A DNA stretch of 64,000 bases from Caballeronia sp. dw_276 (GCF_018449635.1 NZ_JAAVUV010000002.1:434001-498000); one strand, 5' to 3'. Shown: positions 1 to 8,844, counted from the first letter of the stretch. The notes: generated by a model not told the origin, from the sequence alone. Translations and numbers: made by a program.

Positions 1-384
1 GTGCTCTTCCCCGGCGCGCATTCCGATGTCGGCGGCGGTTACCCTTCAACAGACAACGAATGCGGATTGTCCGATGGTTCGCTAGCGTGGATGACAAAGA
101 GCCTGGCCACAATCGAAAACGGCATCATCTTCCAGAACCCCTTCCTGCCGATGTCGCCAAGTGCACTCGGTGTTGCGCATCAACCATGGGCGAATGGTGT
201 GTTCGTCGGTCTTCCGCACGGTCCGCGCGATTTCGTGAAGTACCTTCCGCTCGGCGCGCATTACTCGATTCGTGATCGCCTCGCTGAACAGCGGGTGCTT
301 GGCGACCCGACAGGCGCACCCGGTCCCTACGCACCTTCCACGCTTGCGGACTATTTCAAATCGATCACCACATGGGTCGAATGA
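1..384 (+). CDS. DUF2235 (Tle1-like) alpha/beta-hydrolase, C-terminal part
   Basis: The gene enters from the left edge, so only the last 127 residues are visible. Residues 3-13 carry PGAHSDVGGGY, the hallmark of DUF2235 proteins. This family includes the type VI secretion phospholipase effectors called Tle1, and the Asp and Gly-rich turn belong to its catalytic region. The rest (PHGPRDFVKYLPLGAHYSIRDRL) looks like the family's C-terminal part. Without the N-terminal GxSxG segment I cannot say whether the hydrolase is complete, or whether it is a secreted effector rather than a housekeeping lipase. No immunity gene or VgrG is visible downstream: the next gene is an unrelated regulator on the other strand. 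Confidence 0.75.
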   Translation: MLFPGAHSDVGGGYPSTDNECGLSDGSLAWMTKSLATIENGIIFQNPFLPMSPSALGVAHQPWANGVFVGLPHGPRDFVKYLPLGAHYSIRDRLAEQRVLGDPTGAPGPYAPSTLADYFKSITTWVE

Positions 385-399
385 CAAGGCAAGCGTGTG

Positions 400-434
400 T
401 GGAGCATCGGGCCGGCCAGCCGCCCGACGCTCCA
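400..434. terminator. Strong hairpin after the DUF2235 gene
   Basis: TGGAGCATCGGGC (400-412) pairs with GCCCGACGCTCCA (422-434). The stem is 13 bp with one mismatch and the loop is 9 nt, starting 15 bp after the stop codon. There is no clean U-tract, so it may be an imperfect terminator or an mRNA-stabilising hairpin. Confidence 0.45.
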
Positions 435-608
435 CGTCCCGCCTTATTGGCACCTGTATCAATCAAGCCAACCACATCGACCGGCCCGGTTGATCCAGAG
501 ATGATTGTTTTCGATCGATGACCGTAGTGTCGCCGGCAAACGGCGTTGCCGAAACCATGCATAGGAAGGAGCTCGAAGGAGCCCGCCGGAAGGAGGGATA
601 CGTGGGCC

Positions 609-1676
609 TCAGACCGTCTCGCGTTCAACGATCTGAAAGCCCACATCAGTCACGCTCGCGTGCTGAACGCCTTTCAGGCGTGCGAGCAAACACTGCGCGG
701 CGTTGAGTCCTATGTGTGTGCCGTCCACGCGTACGGTCGTAAGCGTGGGGGTTGTCTCCGACGCGAATTCGAGGTCGCCAAATCCGCAGATGGCCAGTTG
801 CAATGGGACGTCGATACCCAGCCGTTTTGCTTCGCCAAGCACGCCGATGGCAAGCAGATCCGAGCCGCAAAACACGGCATCGAGACGAGGCATGCGTGCA
901 AGCAATTCCGGCAACGCGGCTTTGCCAACGGATACCGAACTCGGCGGCGCGACGATCACTTCGGCTATGTCGTGAATTCCCTCACTCGCGAGGCGCGCGC
1001 GAAAACCGGTAATGCGCGCGATCGCGCGGTCGTCGTTGGCGGATACGAGGCCTGGATGCCGGGCGCCTCGCGCAATGAAGCGTTCGGCCACCGCAACGCC
1101 CACCTGATAATGCGAGAACCCCACCAGCATATCGATGGGCGTGTCCGTCATGTCCCATGTCTCGACAATCGGAATGCCGACGTTGCGCAACCGTTCCCGC
1201 AACGAATCCGTATGCGCGACGCCCGTGAGCAACACACCTTCGGGACGCCGGCTCAGCACGGCGTCGAGCAGCGTTTCTTCGCTGGTGTCGCTATAGCCGC
1301 TCAGCGCCAGAAGCACCTGATAGCCGGCCTTCGACATCGTCTCGCTGAAGACCTGAATCGTCTCCGAGAATAACGAATGCGCGATAGTCGGCACGATGGC
1401 CGCGATCAGCCGGGACTTTGATGAAGACAATCCACCCGCAAGCCGGTTCGGCACATAGCCCAGCTTCTGCACGACTTGCCGCACACGCTCGAGCGTTTCG
1501 GGCGCGACCGTTTCAGGACTGTTGAATACGCGCGAAACGGTGATGGGCGACACGCCCGCGGCCGTGGCGACATCGGTGATCCGCAATCCCTTCGGGCCGC
1601 CGCGAGTTCGCTTGACGCGTGTCGCGTCACTGGCGGCGCTATCGATGTAAAGTGCGGCGGGCTTGTCGTTCGGCAT
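609..1676 (-). CDS. LacI-family transcriptional regulator (GntR/IdnR type)
   Basis: A 355-residue repressor. The N-terminal helix-turn-helix lies at about residues 33-52 (ITDVATAAGVSPITVSRVFN), followed by the hinge region (YVPNRLAGGL). A periplasmic-binding-protein-like ligand domain follows (IAAIVPTIAHSLFSETIQ ... AVFCGSDLLAIGVL). The pattern is closest to the gluconate-type GntR/IdnR regulators, so a sugar-acid effector is likely. It is the last gene of a minus-strand run, 52 bp after the MFS transporter gene, and is probably co-transcribed with it. A LacI-type operator at 5595-5614 precedes the first gene of the run, which suggests autoregulation of the whole operon. The exact inducer is not visible in the sequence. 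Confidence 0.9.
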   Translation of the reverse strand: MPNDKPAALYIDSAASDATRVKRTRGGPKGLRITDVATAAGVSPITVSRVFNSPETVAPETLERVRQVVQKLGYVPNRLAGGLSSSKSRLIAAIVPTIAHSLFSETIQVFSETMSKAGYQVLLALSGYSDTSEETLLDAVLSRRPEGVLLTGVAHTDSLRERLRNVGIPIVETWDMTDTPIDMLVGFSHYQVGVAVAERFIARGARHPGLVSANDDRAIARITGFRARLASEGIHDIAEVIVAPPSSVSVGKAALPELLARMPRLDAVFCGSDLLAIGVLGEAKRLGIDVPLQLAICGFGDLEFASETTPTLTTVRVDGTHIGLNAAQCLLARLKGVQHASVTDVGFQIVERETV

Positions 1677-1728
1677 GATTCACTGGAGCTGAAAAGTTCG
1701 ATGCCGCCATTGTAGTTTGACCCCGACG

Positions 1729-3063
1729 CTAAGCCACTTCGGCGCGCCGCTCGCGGTGGCCGTCCACTTGATCGCGACGCTCACGCCGCATCAGGATCAG
1801 CGTGACAATACCGAACGTAAAGAGACAGGCAGCCGGAATCAGCATGGGCGCTTTTGTGCTGCCGCTCGCCTGCCTGACCCAAGGCACGAGATTCTGCGCA
1901 ATAAAACCACCCACGTTCCCCAGCGAATTGATCGCTGCAATCCCGGCCGCCGCACGCGCGCCGGTCAGGAACTTGGGCGGTAGCGTCCAGAAGCACGGCA
2001 ACAGCAAGTACATGCAAGGCGCGCCCAGGCTCAATGCAACGAAACGCAGCGTGTTCGTCGGCAGGAAAACACTGGCGAGGAAAAAGACGACGCCGAGCAC
2101 CGCCGCGCACAACATGGCGGTCATTGTACGGTTGGTTGCGCGCAGTTTCGACGGCAGCCACATCAGCACGAGCGTGGCGAGCAGCCAGGGGATGATGTTG
2201 ATCAGGCCGTTGACCGTGTTGCTTACGCCGAAGCCCTTGACCAGCGTCGGCAACCAGTAGCTCACGCCGTAGACGGACATAGAAAGCATCATGTAGTAGA
2301 GCGCCATGCCGATTACCCGCGGTTCGGTCACTACGCTCAGAAAACTGCTCTTCCCGGACTCGGATTGCGCGGCCAATGCACGTTCCTTTTCCAGCGTATC
2401 AGCAAGCCATTTCTTTTCGGCATCCGTAATAAATTTTGCTTTGAGCGGCGACTCGGGCAAATACAACAACACGACGGCGGTGAGCAGTATCGACGGAATG
2501 CCCGTGACAATGAATACGAGCTGCCACCCTTGCAAACCGAACAAGCCACCTTTGTCGAGCAGCCAGCCGCAGATCGGCGCACCCACCATGTTGCCGAGGC
2601 TGCTTCCGATTGTGAAGTAACCGAGCATGCGCACGCGATGCCGCGATGGAAACCACAGCGTCAGGTAATAGATCACGCCGGGATAAAGCCCTGCTTCCGA
2701 TGCACCCAGAAGGAAACGCAGCACATAAAACGAGGTCGCGTTTTTCGTGAATGCGAGCAGCACGGTCACGACGCCCCACGTCAGCATGATCCGTGCGATC
2801 CAGCGCGGCGCGCCGTATTTATGCAGCAACAAATTGCTCGGCACTTCAAAGATCAGATAGCCGATAAAAAACAGCGATGCGCCCAGCCCATACGCCACTT
2901 CGCTCAGGCCGAGACTGCCGAGCATCTGCAACTTCGCAAAGCTGATATTCGACCGGTCTATATACGCAATCAGATAAAGCAGGCCCAACAGCGGCATCAG
3001 CCTGAGCGCGAGACGGTTGATCAGCGGCGTTTCATCGATTGGAGGCTGAGCGAGATTCATCAT
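1729..3063 (-). CDS. MFS transporter, anion:cation symporter (sugar-acid/hexuronate type)
   Basis: About 444 residues with 12 predicted membrane segments. The signatures are those of the ACS family: YIDRSNISFAKLQM in the first helix and loop, GASEAGLYPGVIYYLTLWFP in helix 4, and a long central loop. Relatives move galactonate, glucarate, tartrate, phthalate or other organic anions with protons. The start at 3063 overlaps the stop of the RraA-like gene (ATGA), which implies translational coupling; a start 15 bp further upstream also exists. Given the IlvD/Edd dehydratase and the LacI regulator in the same operon, uptake of an aldonic acid such as a pentonate is the likely role (inference). Confidence 0.9.
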   Translation of the reverse strand: MMNLAQPPIDETPLINRLALRLMPLLGLLYLIAYIDRSNISFAKLQMLGSLGLSEVAYGLGASLFFIGYLIFEVPSNLLLHKYGAPRWIARIMLTWGVVTVLLAFTKNATSFYVLRFLLGASEAGLYPGVIYYLTLWFPSRHRVRMLGYFTIGSSLGNMVGAPICGWLLDKGGLFGLQGWQLVFIVTGIPSILLTAVVLLYLPESPLKAKFITDAEKKWLADTLEKERALAAQSESGKSSFLSVVTEPRVIGMALYYMMLSMSVYGVSYWLPTLVKGFGVSNTVNGLINIIPWLLATLVLMWLPSKLRATNRTMTAMLCAAVLGVVFFLASVFLPTNTLRFVALSLGAPCMYLLLPCFWTLPPKFLTGARAAAGIAAINSLGNVGGFIAQNLVPWVRQASGSTKAPMLIPAACLFTFGIVTLILMRRERRDQVDGHRERRAEVA

Positions 3064-3791
3064 TTTTGCGCGCGCCACTGCGCATAAGCGGCAAGCGTTT
3101 CTTCGTTCGGCGGATACGTGCCACGCAAGGGCCTGCCTTCATCGATGCGCTGCGAGATAAAAATTTCCAGTTGCTCCTGTTCGGTCGCATCGCGCGCAAC
3201 CTCTTGCGCCATTTCGTGCGGCACGATCACTACGCCGTCCACGTCCGCGACCACGATGTCGCCTGGATAAACCGCCACGCCGCCGCATGCAATCGGCACG
3301 TTCATATCGACGGCGTGATGCTTTGCGAGATTGAGCGGTGCGCTCGCACCCGCGCACCACAGCGGCAGACCGAGGCCGGAAATCGTGCCGCTGTCGCGCA
3401 CGGCGCCATCCGACACCATGCCCGCCACGCCGCGCTTCGCAAGCCGCGACGCGAGGATCGATCCCACCGATGCAACCGATCGATCGCCACGGCAATCCTG
3501 CACAAGCACGCTCCCCGGTGGCGCGCTCTCGACCGCCTTGCGTTGCGGATGATCCGGGTCCTGAAACACGCCCACATGATCGATATCCTCGCGTGCCGGG
3601 ATATTGCGCAGCGTGAACGCAGGGCCAACGAGATTCGGCGCGCCCGGTTCAGGCTTGACCAAAGGCGCGACACCTTGCAGGAAAACGTTGCGCAAACCCC
3701 GCTTGAACAATTGCGTGGTGAGCGTCGCCGTGCTGACGTGGCGCAACAGTTCGAGCGCTTCAGCGCTGACGGCGGTAATAGATGGAGTCAT
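3060..3791 (-). CDS. RraA-like protein, probable pyruvate-type aldolase
   Basis: About 243 residues from the ATG at 3791; an upstream in-frame start at 3833 has no ribosome-binding site and would overlap the dehydratase. It carries the RraA/HMG-aldolase core: GMVSDGAVRDSGTI with the paired Arg-Asp used by 4-hydroxy-4-methyl-2-oxoglutarate aldolases, and ADVDGVVIVP near the C-terminus. Proteins with this fold are either RNase E inhibitors or metal-dependent aldolases and oxaloacetate decarboxylases. Its place between a pentonate-type dehydratase and a sugar-acid transporter favours an aldolase acting on the 2-keto-3-deoxy-acid made by the dehydratase (inference). It ends in an ATGA overlap with the transporter. 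Confidence 0.82.
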   Translation of the reverse strand: MTPSITAVSAEALELLRHVSTATLTTQLFKRGLRNVFLQGVAPLVKPEPGAPNLVGPAFTLRNIPAREDIDHVGVFQDPDHPQRKAVESAPPGSVLVQDCRGDRSVASVGSILASRLAKRGVAGMVSDGAVRDSGTISGLGLPLWCAGASAPLNLAKHHAVDMNVPIACGGVAVYPGDIVVADVDGVVIVPHEMAQEVARDATEQEQLEIFISQRIDEGRPLRGTYPPNEETLAAYAQWRAQK

Positions 3792-3813
3792 TTGGTCAGT
3801 ACTCTGAATTGAA

Positions 3814-5562
3814 TCAATGGATCTCGGGTTCATCGCGATCGGCGTTTGTCACCGCCGTCAGCGGTTCTTCCAGAAAGTCGAAATCGCAGCCCTTGTTCGC
3901 CTGCGTGACGTGAAGCTGGTGCATCACGCCAAAGCCGCGTTCGAAAGGACGCTTCGGCGCTTTCCATGCCGCCTTGCGCGCGACGAGTTCATCGTCGCTG
4001 ACATCGAGATGAAGGCGGCGGCCGGGCACATCGAGTTCGATCATGTCGCCGTCACGCACCAACGCAAGCGGACCGCCAACGAACGATTCAGGCGCCACGT
4101 GCAGCACGCACGCGCCGTAGCTGGTGCCGCTCATGCGTGCGTCGGAGATGCGAACCATGTCGCGCACGCCTTGTTTCAAGAGCTTTTGCGGGATCGGCAA
4201 CTGGCCCCACTCGGGCATGCCCGGCGCGCCCACGGGGCCCGCGTGCTGCAACACGATCACGGACTCGGCGGTGATGTCGAGTTCTTCGCTGTCGATACGC
4301 GCCGCCATGTCCGCGTAATCCTTGAACACCACGGCTGGACCACGCGCTTTCAATAGATGCTGTTCCATGGCGGCGGGCTTGATCACGGCGCCGTCGGGCG
4401 CAAGATTGCCGGTCAGGACGGCAAGGCCGTCGCGTTCCACAAGCGGGTTGTCGAATTTGCGGATGACATCGGTATCGAAGATTTCCGCGCCCTCTATGTT
4501 TTCCGCGAGCGTGGTTCCGCTCACCGTCATTTGCGAACCGTCGATCAGCTTGCCCAATTCGACCAGCAGCGCGCGCAGACCGCCTGCGTAGAAGAAGTCT
4601 TCCATCAGGTACTTGCCGGCCGGGCGCAGGTTGGCGAGCACGGGCGTGATGCGCGCGAGTTCATCGAACCGCGCTGTTGTCAGGTCGATGCCCGCGCGCC
4701 GCGCCACCGCGACCAGATGCACGATCGCGTTCGTCGATCCCGACATGGAAAGCACGGTTGTGACGGCGTTATCGAAGGATTTCGCGGTCAGGATGTCCGA
4801 CGGCTTCTGGTCCGTCCAGACCATCTCCACGATCCGCTGGCCCGTGAGCGAGGCGAACTGCGCATGGCGTGAGTCGACAGCGGGTATCGATGAAAACCCC
4901 GGCAGGATCAGCCCGAGCGCCTCGGTTGCGGAGGTCATGGTCGATGCCGTGCCCATGGTCATGCAATGGCCCGGCGAGCGCGCAATGCCGCTTTCGATGC
5001 CCTTCCATTCCTCTTCCGTGATTTTTCCGGCCCGAAGTTCGGCCCAGTATTTCCAGGTATCGGAGCCGCTGCCGAGCGTCCGGCCGTTCCAGTTGCCGCG
5101 CAACATGGGGCCGGCGGGCAGGAAGATGCTCGGCAGATTCATGCTGATGGCGCCCATCAGCAGGCCGGGTGTGGTCTTGTCGCAACCACCCATCAGCACG
5201 CAGCCGTCGAACTGATATGACTTCAGCAGTTCCTCGGATTCCATCGCGAGGAAGTTGCGGTAGAGCATGGTCGTCGGCTTCTGGAACGGCTCGGCGAGCG
5301 TCATGACCGGCATCTCGACGGGAAAACCGCCGGCTTGCCAGACGCCGCGCTTGACCTCCTCCACGCGTTGCTTGAAGTGCGTGTGGCACGAGTTGATTTC
5401 GCTCCACGTGTTCACGACCGCGATGACGGGCTTGCCCATGTAGTCGGACGGGTGATAGCCCATCTGCGCAGTACGCGAGCGGTGGCCGAAGGATCGCAGG
5501 TCGTTCACGCCATACCATCGAAAGCTTCGGAGTTCTTCTTGGGTTTTGCGTTTTGGAGCCAA
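3814..5562 (-). CDS. IlvD/Edd-family dehydratase, L-arabinonate dehydratase type
   Basis: 582 residues, the usual length for pentonate dehydratases. These enzymes remove water from an aldonic acid to give a 2-keto-3-deoxy-acid, using a [2Fe-2S] cluster and Mg2+. The cluster cysteines fall at C59 (NSCHTHF), C127 (GGCDKT) and C200 (GHCMTMGTAS). I recall the same numbers for the Rhizobium L-arabinonate dehydratase. The late RMSGTSYGACVLHVAPES segment holds the catalytic serine. The start is TTG, preceded by GGAG seven bases upstream. It is the first gene of the operon, with LacI-type operator sequence about 33 bp upstream. Residues cannot separate arabinonate, xylonate, fuconate or gluconate as substrate. 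Confidence 0.9.
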   Translation of the reverse strand: MAPKRKTQEELRSFRWYGVNDLRSFGHRSRTAQMGYHPSDYMGKPVIAVVNTWSEINSCHTHFKQRVEEVKRGVWQAGGFPVEMPVMTLAEPFQKPTTMLYRNFLAMESEELLKSYQFDGCVLMGGCDKTTPGLLMGAISMNLPSIFLPAGPMLRGNWNGRTLGSGSDTWKYWAELRAGKITEEEWKGIESGIARSPGHCMTMGTASTMTSATEALGLILPGFSSIPAVDSRHAQFASLTGQRIVEMVWTDQKPSDILTAKSFDNAVTTVLSMSGSTNAIVHLVAVARRAGIDLTTARFDELARITPVLANLRPAGKYLMEDFFYAGGLRALLVELGKLIDGSQMTVSGTTLAENIEGAEIFDTDVIRKFDNPLVERDGLAVLTGNLAPDGAVIKPAAMEQHLLKARGPAVVFKDYADMAARIDSEELDITAESVIVLQHAGPVGAPGMPEWGQLPIPQKLLKQGVRDMVRISDARMSGTSYGACVLHVAPESFVGGPLALVRDGDMIELDVPGRRLHLDVSDDELVARKAAWKAPKRPFERGFGVMHQLHVTQANKGCDFDFLEEPLTAVTNADRDEPEIH

Positions 5563-5594
5563 GCTTTTTCTCCGGGCCGGGGTGTATCGTGAGC

Positions 5595-5614
5595 GAATGG
5601 TAACGCTATCATTC
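5595..5614. promoter_or_regulatory. LacI-family operator before the dehydratase operon
   Basis: GAATGGTAACGCTATCATTC is an imperfect 20-bp palindrome with the central CG and the TG-N-TA-N-CG-N-TA-N-CA spacing typical of GntR/LacI-family operators. It lies 33 bp upstream of the TTG start of the dehydratase and probably binds the LacI regulator at 609-1676. Confidence 0.75.
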
Positions 5615-5620
5615 CCGTCC

Positions 5621-5642
5621 GTCCGTAGGGGCTTTTACGGAC
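5621..5642. promoter_or_regulatory. Inverted repeat upstream of the LacI-type operator
   Basis: GTCCGTA (5621-5627) and TACGGAC (5636-5642) form a perfect 7-bp inverted repeat with an 8-nt spacer, in the promoter region of the dehydratase operon. It may be a second regulator site. No matching regulator could be assigned. Confidence 0.35.
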
Positions 5643-5815
5643 AAACAAATTGAGCGCCGGACGAAACGATTCCTCGAATCTCGCGCTAAACCCGCTTCCA
5701 TATGAACGGTGAGCGCCGCGTCATTCCTTGGCCCCAAGATATTGGAACTGGTGCGCTGGGGCCGCGAACGAGGATCGCACCCAATAAAGCGGCTTTGCCG
5801 CTGTCTCCATAAACG

Positions 5816-6274
5816 TTAGCGCTGCCGCTTCGCAGCGAGGGCTGCAAGTGCAAGCCCTGCACCGAGCGCTGCATAGATCGGGACGAACGAACGAGGCGGC
5901 ACATGTGCCTCAAATCCTGGCGTAAATCGTTCGGGCACAAGATGGTAATCCACAACATATGCTGTGACCGCAGTGATCCCAGCGGCCCGGACGATCGCTG
6001 CTGGTGACGCCCGGCGACCACGTAGTGCCTCGAACATCACACCCCAGAACACGCCGGCTCCCCAGTGGATGAACGCGCCTGTCCCTGTGAGCCGAATACT
6101 CGCTCGCTCGTCCAGCATGGCTTCTGCGGGCCACACACAGTGAGCGACGGCGTTGATCGGCGCTGCGGCGCTTGATCCGTGTATGACACCTTCCCGCGAT
6201 GCAACCGCCGCAGAGGCGATAGCAGCGCCGGTGCCAGACGCAAGCGCGCGGGCGAGCAATTCGATAATCCGCAT
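5816..6274 (-). CDS. Hypothetical small membrane protein
   Basis: 152 residues starting after a strong GAAAGGAG ribosome-binding site. Hydrophobic stretches lie at about residues 5-25 (LLARALASGTGAAIASAAVA), 65-85 (GAFIHWGAGVFWGVMFEAL), 93-112 (AIVRAAGITAVTAYVVDYHL) and 128-147 (SFVPIYAALGAGLALAALA). They suggest a four-helix inner-membrane protein. The HLVPERFTPGFEAH segment may be a short loop. I do not recognise the family. It stands alone between the sugar-acid operon and the reductase gene. Confidence 0.65.
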   Translation of the reverse strand: MRIIELLARALASGTGAAIASAAVASREGVIHGSSAAAPINAVAHCVWPAEAMLDERASIRLTGTGAFIHWGAGVFWGVMFEALRGRRASPAAIVRAAGITAVTAYVVDYHLVPERFTPGFEAHVPPRSFVPIYAALGAGLALAALAAKRQR

Positions 6275-6613
6275 GTTTTTCTCCTTTCAATAACTCGATC
6301 CGCCGCAAGGTTCGTTCTCGGCCGTCAATCGATCCGACCCGGCGCGGCCGCGTATGTCCTGCGGGATGCCATCGCGGCAACGAAAAACCGACAGGAACTG
6401 TCTCCATCCGCGCCCTGGTCACATCCCGCGTCTGGGACAGGAGTGTCGACATGAGGCCTGACGACGAGCCGCTCGGCCAGAGCCCGGGGCTTTTGGTGTC
6501 TATTAGCTTGGTCGACAGGACCTCGTGCGCGAGCGAGGAGCGATTATTGCAAGGCAACAAAGACCACGGCGACTAATCGCGCCGGCTCCCCTCACGAACA
6601 AAAGGAATCTCAT
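6275..6613. other. Intergenic region between membrane protein and reductase genes
   Basis: 339 bp between divergently read genes, so it must hold both promoters. Two GTCGAC motifs (about 6446 and 6511) are present, but no clear operator palindrome or coding sequence was found. Confidence 0.4.
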
Positions 6614-7726
6614 ATGTCGCCAGACAAGCTTTTATCGCCGATCAAAGTCGGCTCGGTCGAACTCAAGAACCGCATGGTCATGGCGCCGCTCACGCGCAAT
6701 CGTGCTTCTCAACCCGGCGATGTCCCAACCAATATGAACGCGCGCTATTACGCTCAACGTGCCGGCGCAGGGTTGATCGTGTCAGAAGCAACACAGATAT
6801 CGAAGCAGGGACAAGGCTATTTCGCGGCCCCGGGCATCTATACGGACGAACAGGAAGCTGGCTGGACCGACGTGGTGAAAGCCGTTCACGAAAAAGGCGG
6901 CAGGATTGCCCTTCAGTTGTGGCACGTCGGGCGTGTGTCGCATCATCTCGTGCAGGCCGACAATAATCAGCCGGTGGCGCCATCGGCCATTCGTGCCGAG
7001 AACACGACCGCGTTCGTCAAGCACAAGGACGGTTCGCTCGGACCCATTCCGGCCGATACCCCGCGCGCGCTGGAGACGCGGGAGTTGCCGGGCATCGTCG
7101 AGCAATACGTGAGCGCTGCCAAGCGCGCGAAACGCGCCGGTTTCGACATGGTTGAGGTCCACGCCGCCAATGGTTACCTGCTGCAACAATTCATGTCGAC
7201 GAACACCAATCATCGCACCGATGAATACGGCGGCAGCATAGAAAACCGTGTTCGGCTCGTGGTGGAAGTGCTCGAAGCAGTGGTGGCCGTGTTCGGCGCA
7301 GATCGCGTGGGCGTCCGAATTTCGCCGAATTTCGTCGGCTTCGACCTGAAGGACACGGAGGCGGAAGCGTCGTCGCTTTACTTGGCGAAACAGTTGACGC
7401 GCCTAGGCGTGGCGTACATGCATATTGCCGAACCGGACTGGGCCGGCGGGGAGCCATTGTCAGACCTGTTCCGACAAAAGCTTCGCGCAGCGTTCAGCGG
7501 AAAAATTATCGTGTGCGGGCAGTACACAGCGCAAAGCGGCGAGAAGCGCCTTGAACGCGGTCAGGCGGATTTGATCGCCTTCGGCCGTGCGTATCTGGCT
7601 AATCCCGACCTCGATGTGCGGTTCCGTGAAAATGCGCCACTCAACAAGCCGAACGAAGCGACGTTTTATGGCGGCGCTGATGAAGGCTACACCGACTATC
7701 CAGCACTCGATGGCAGCACACGTTAA
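6614..7726 (+). CDS. Old-yellow-enzyme family alkene reductase (NemA-like)
   Basis: 370 residues. FMN-dependent ene-reductases of this family reduce activated C=C bonds and nitro compounds with NAD(P)H. Visible signatures are MAPLTRNRASQPGDVPTNMN near the N-terminus, the substrate-binding His-Asn pair in VEVHAANGYLLQQFMST, the YGGSIENRVR phosphate-binding region and the C-terminal FGRAYLANPDLDVRF. Length and motifs are complete. AAAGGAATCTCAT precedes the ATG. No NemR-like regulator is adjacent. The substrate cannot be inferred; detoxification of reactive electrophiles is the usual role. Confidence 0.93.
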   Translation: MSPDKLLSPIKVGSVELKNRMVMAPLTRNRASQPGDVPTNMNARYYAQRAGAGLIVSEATQISKQGQGYFAAPGIYTDEQEAGWTDVVKAVHEKGGRIALQLWHVGRVSHHLVQADNNQPVAPSAIRAENTTAFVKHKDGSLGPIPADTPRALETRELPGIVEQYVSAAKRAKRAGFDMVEVHAANGYLLQQFMSTNTNHRTDEYGGSIENRVRLVVEVLEAVVAVFGADRVGVRISPNFVGFDLKDTEAEASSLYLAKQLTRLGVAYMHIAEPDWAGGEPLSDLFRQKLRAAFSGKIIVCGQYTAQSGEKRLERGQADLIAFGRAYLANPDLDVRFRENAPLNKPNEATFYGGADEGYTDYPALDGSTR

Positions 7727-7791
7727 GCCTCCAGGACTTGTGTGCGGTTTTTACAAAGCCGTCGTTGCCGCAAGGAGCCGGATAGCCGCGG

Positions 7792-8844
7792 CTATGCGAA
7801 TGAAGGACGCAAAGGACCAAGCTGCGAGATCAATCGCACTCCCGACGGAGCGGCTATGACGTCGGGGATGCGGTTCACCATGCATGCAGCCGAGGTGTGC
7901 ACTCCGTCCGCGCGATCGACCCGGATTTTCGATGGCGGTCTTCCGTCAACTGTCCACATCATGTGTTCGGCCTCGCCCTCTGCCAGGATGCGCAATTCGA
8001 TATGCGCGCTTGCCGTTGGCCCTTCAGCGGTTTCGACTGACGCGACAATCCTTAGGCCAAGCGAGGTGCCGGGGTCCAGCCACCTATTCAGGATGCGGCA
8101 CCACACCGGTTGATCGGAGAGCACGGGCTCGCGCCGTTCAGTCACGTTCGTGATGGTAAAGCCGAGCGCGTGCATTACGTGGTGCGGAATGCCCTTGTAC
8201 AACTCACCTAGTTGGCCAGGCACCCTGCTCACCTTTTGCGCGAACTCGGCTTGCGTCATGTCTACGCCATAGGCTCGCATCATGCGCTCATTCGCTAGCT
8301 CTGCGTTTGTGAGGCTGCGATGATCGAGCGAGCGAAGTTCACTGCAAGGCCCTGCGATCAGGATGCCCGGCCAGATACGCGAGAAGTCCCAGATGCCCGT
8401 GCCCGTGAACGTGACGCTGCCCTGTTTGGCCAAGGCGTCGATCTTCCCGGCCAACTCCGGATCAGCGCCTTGTGGGAAGTAGGACTCGGAACCGTGGCAG
8501 ATAACGTTGATGCCAGCCCCTAGAAGACGTTGGTAGGCTTTCAAGTTCAGACTCAGCCTTTCAGTCTGAACAACGAGCGCGATGTCCGCCCCCAAGGAAG
8601 CATAGTCAGCAGTTTCGCAATCCTTGACAATAACCCCTAGATCTTCGTCCAGACCAGCAAGGCGTCCTAGATCCTGCCCGATTTTGGGACCTGCGCGATT
8701 CACGGCTGCGACGATCGGCCAGCCTTTTTTAGCCAGGATGCGCACGGCCTCCAAGCCATAGAAGCCGACGCCATAAATCATGACCCGGGGCTTATGTCGA
8801 ACATGGTCTTGAGCGTCGCTGTTCCCATGCGCGGTCAGGTTCAT
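7792..8844 (-). CDS. NAD(P)H-dependent amine dehydrogenase, 2,4-diaminopentanoate dehydrogenase-like
   Basis: About 350 residues from the ATG at 8844, which has GAGGGT eight bases upstream; a GTG lies three codons earlier. The N-terminus is a Rossmann fold (RVMIYGVGFYGLEAVRILAKKG), as in dihydrodipicolinate reductases. The central part (VICHGSESYFPQ ... TFTGTGIWDFSRIWPGIL) matches the family that includes 2,4-diaminopentanoate dehydrogenase of ornithine fermentation. In proteobacteria such proteins appear in unrelated catabolic settings, so the substrate here is unknown. It stands alone, convergent with the alkene reductase gene and separated from it by 65 bp. Confidence 0.8.
   Translation of the reverse strand: MNLTAHGNSDAQDHVRHKPRVMIYGVGFYGLEAVRILAKKGWPIVAAVNRAGPKIGQDLGRLAGLDEDLGVIVKDCETADYASLGADIALVVQTERLSLNLKAYQRLLGAGINVICHGSESYFPQGADPELAGKIDALAKQGSVTFTGTGIWDFSRIWPGILIAGPCSELRSLDHRSLTNAELANERMMRAYGVDMTQAEFAQKVSRVPGQLGELYKGIPHHVMHALGFTITNVTERREPVLSDQPVWCRILNRWLDPGTSLGLRIVASVETAEGPTASAHIELRILAEGEAEHMMWTVDGRPPSKIRVDRADGVHTSAACMVNRIPDVIAAPSGVRLISQLGPLRPSFA

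Noticed and set aside
546-1373. 275-codon open frame on the plus strand
   Set aside because: It is the shadow of the LacI-family gene on the opposite strand; it has no domain and no ribosome-binding site.
5788-5802. AGCGGC-TTT-GCCGCT hairpin beyond the end of the small membrane protein gene
   Set aside because: The stem is only 6 bp and no T-tract follows on the minus strand, so it was not called a terminator.
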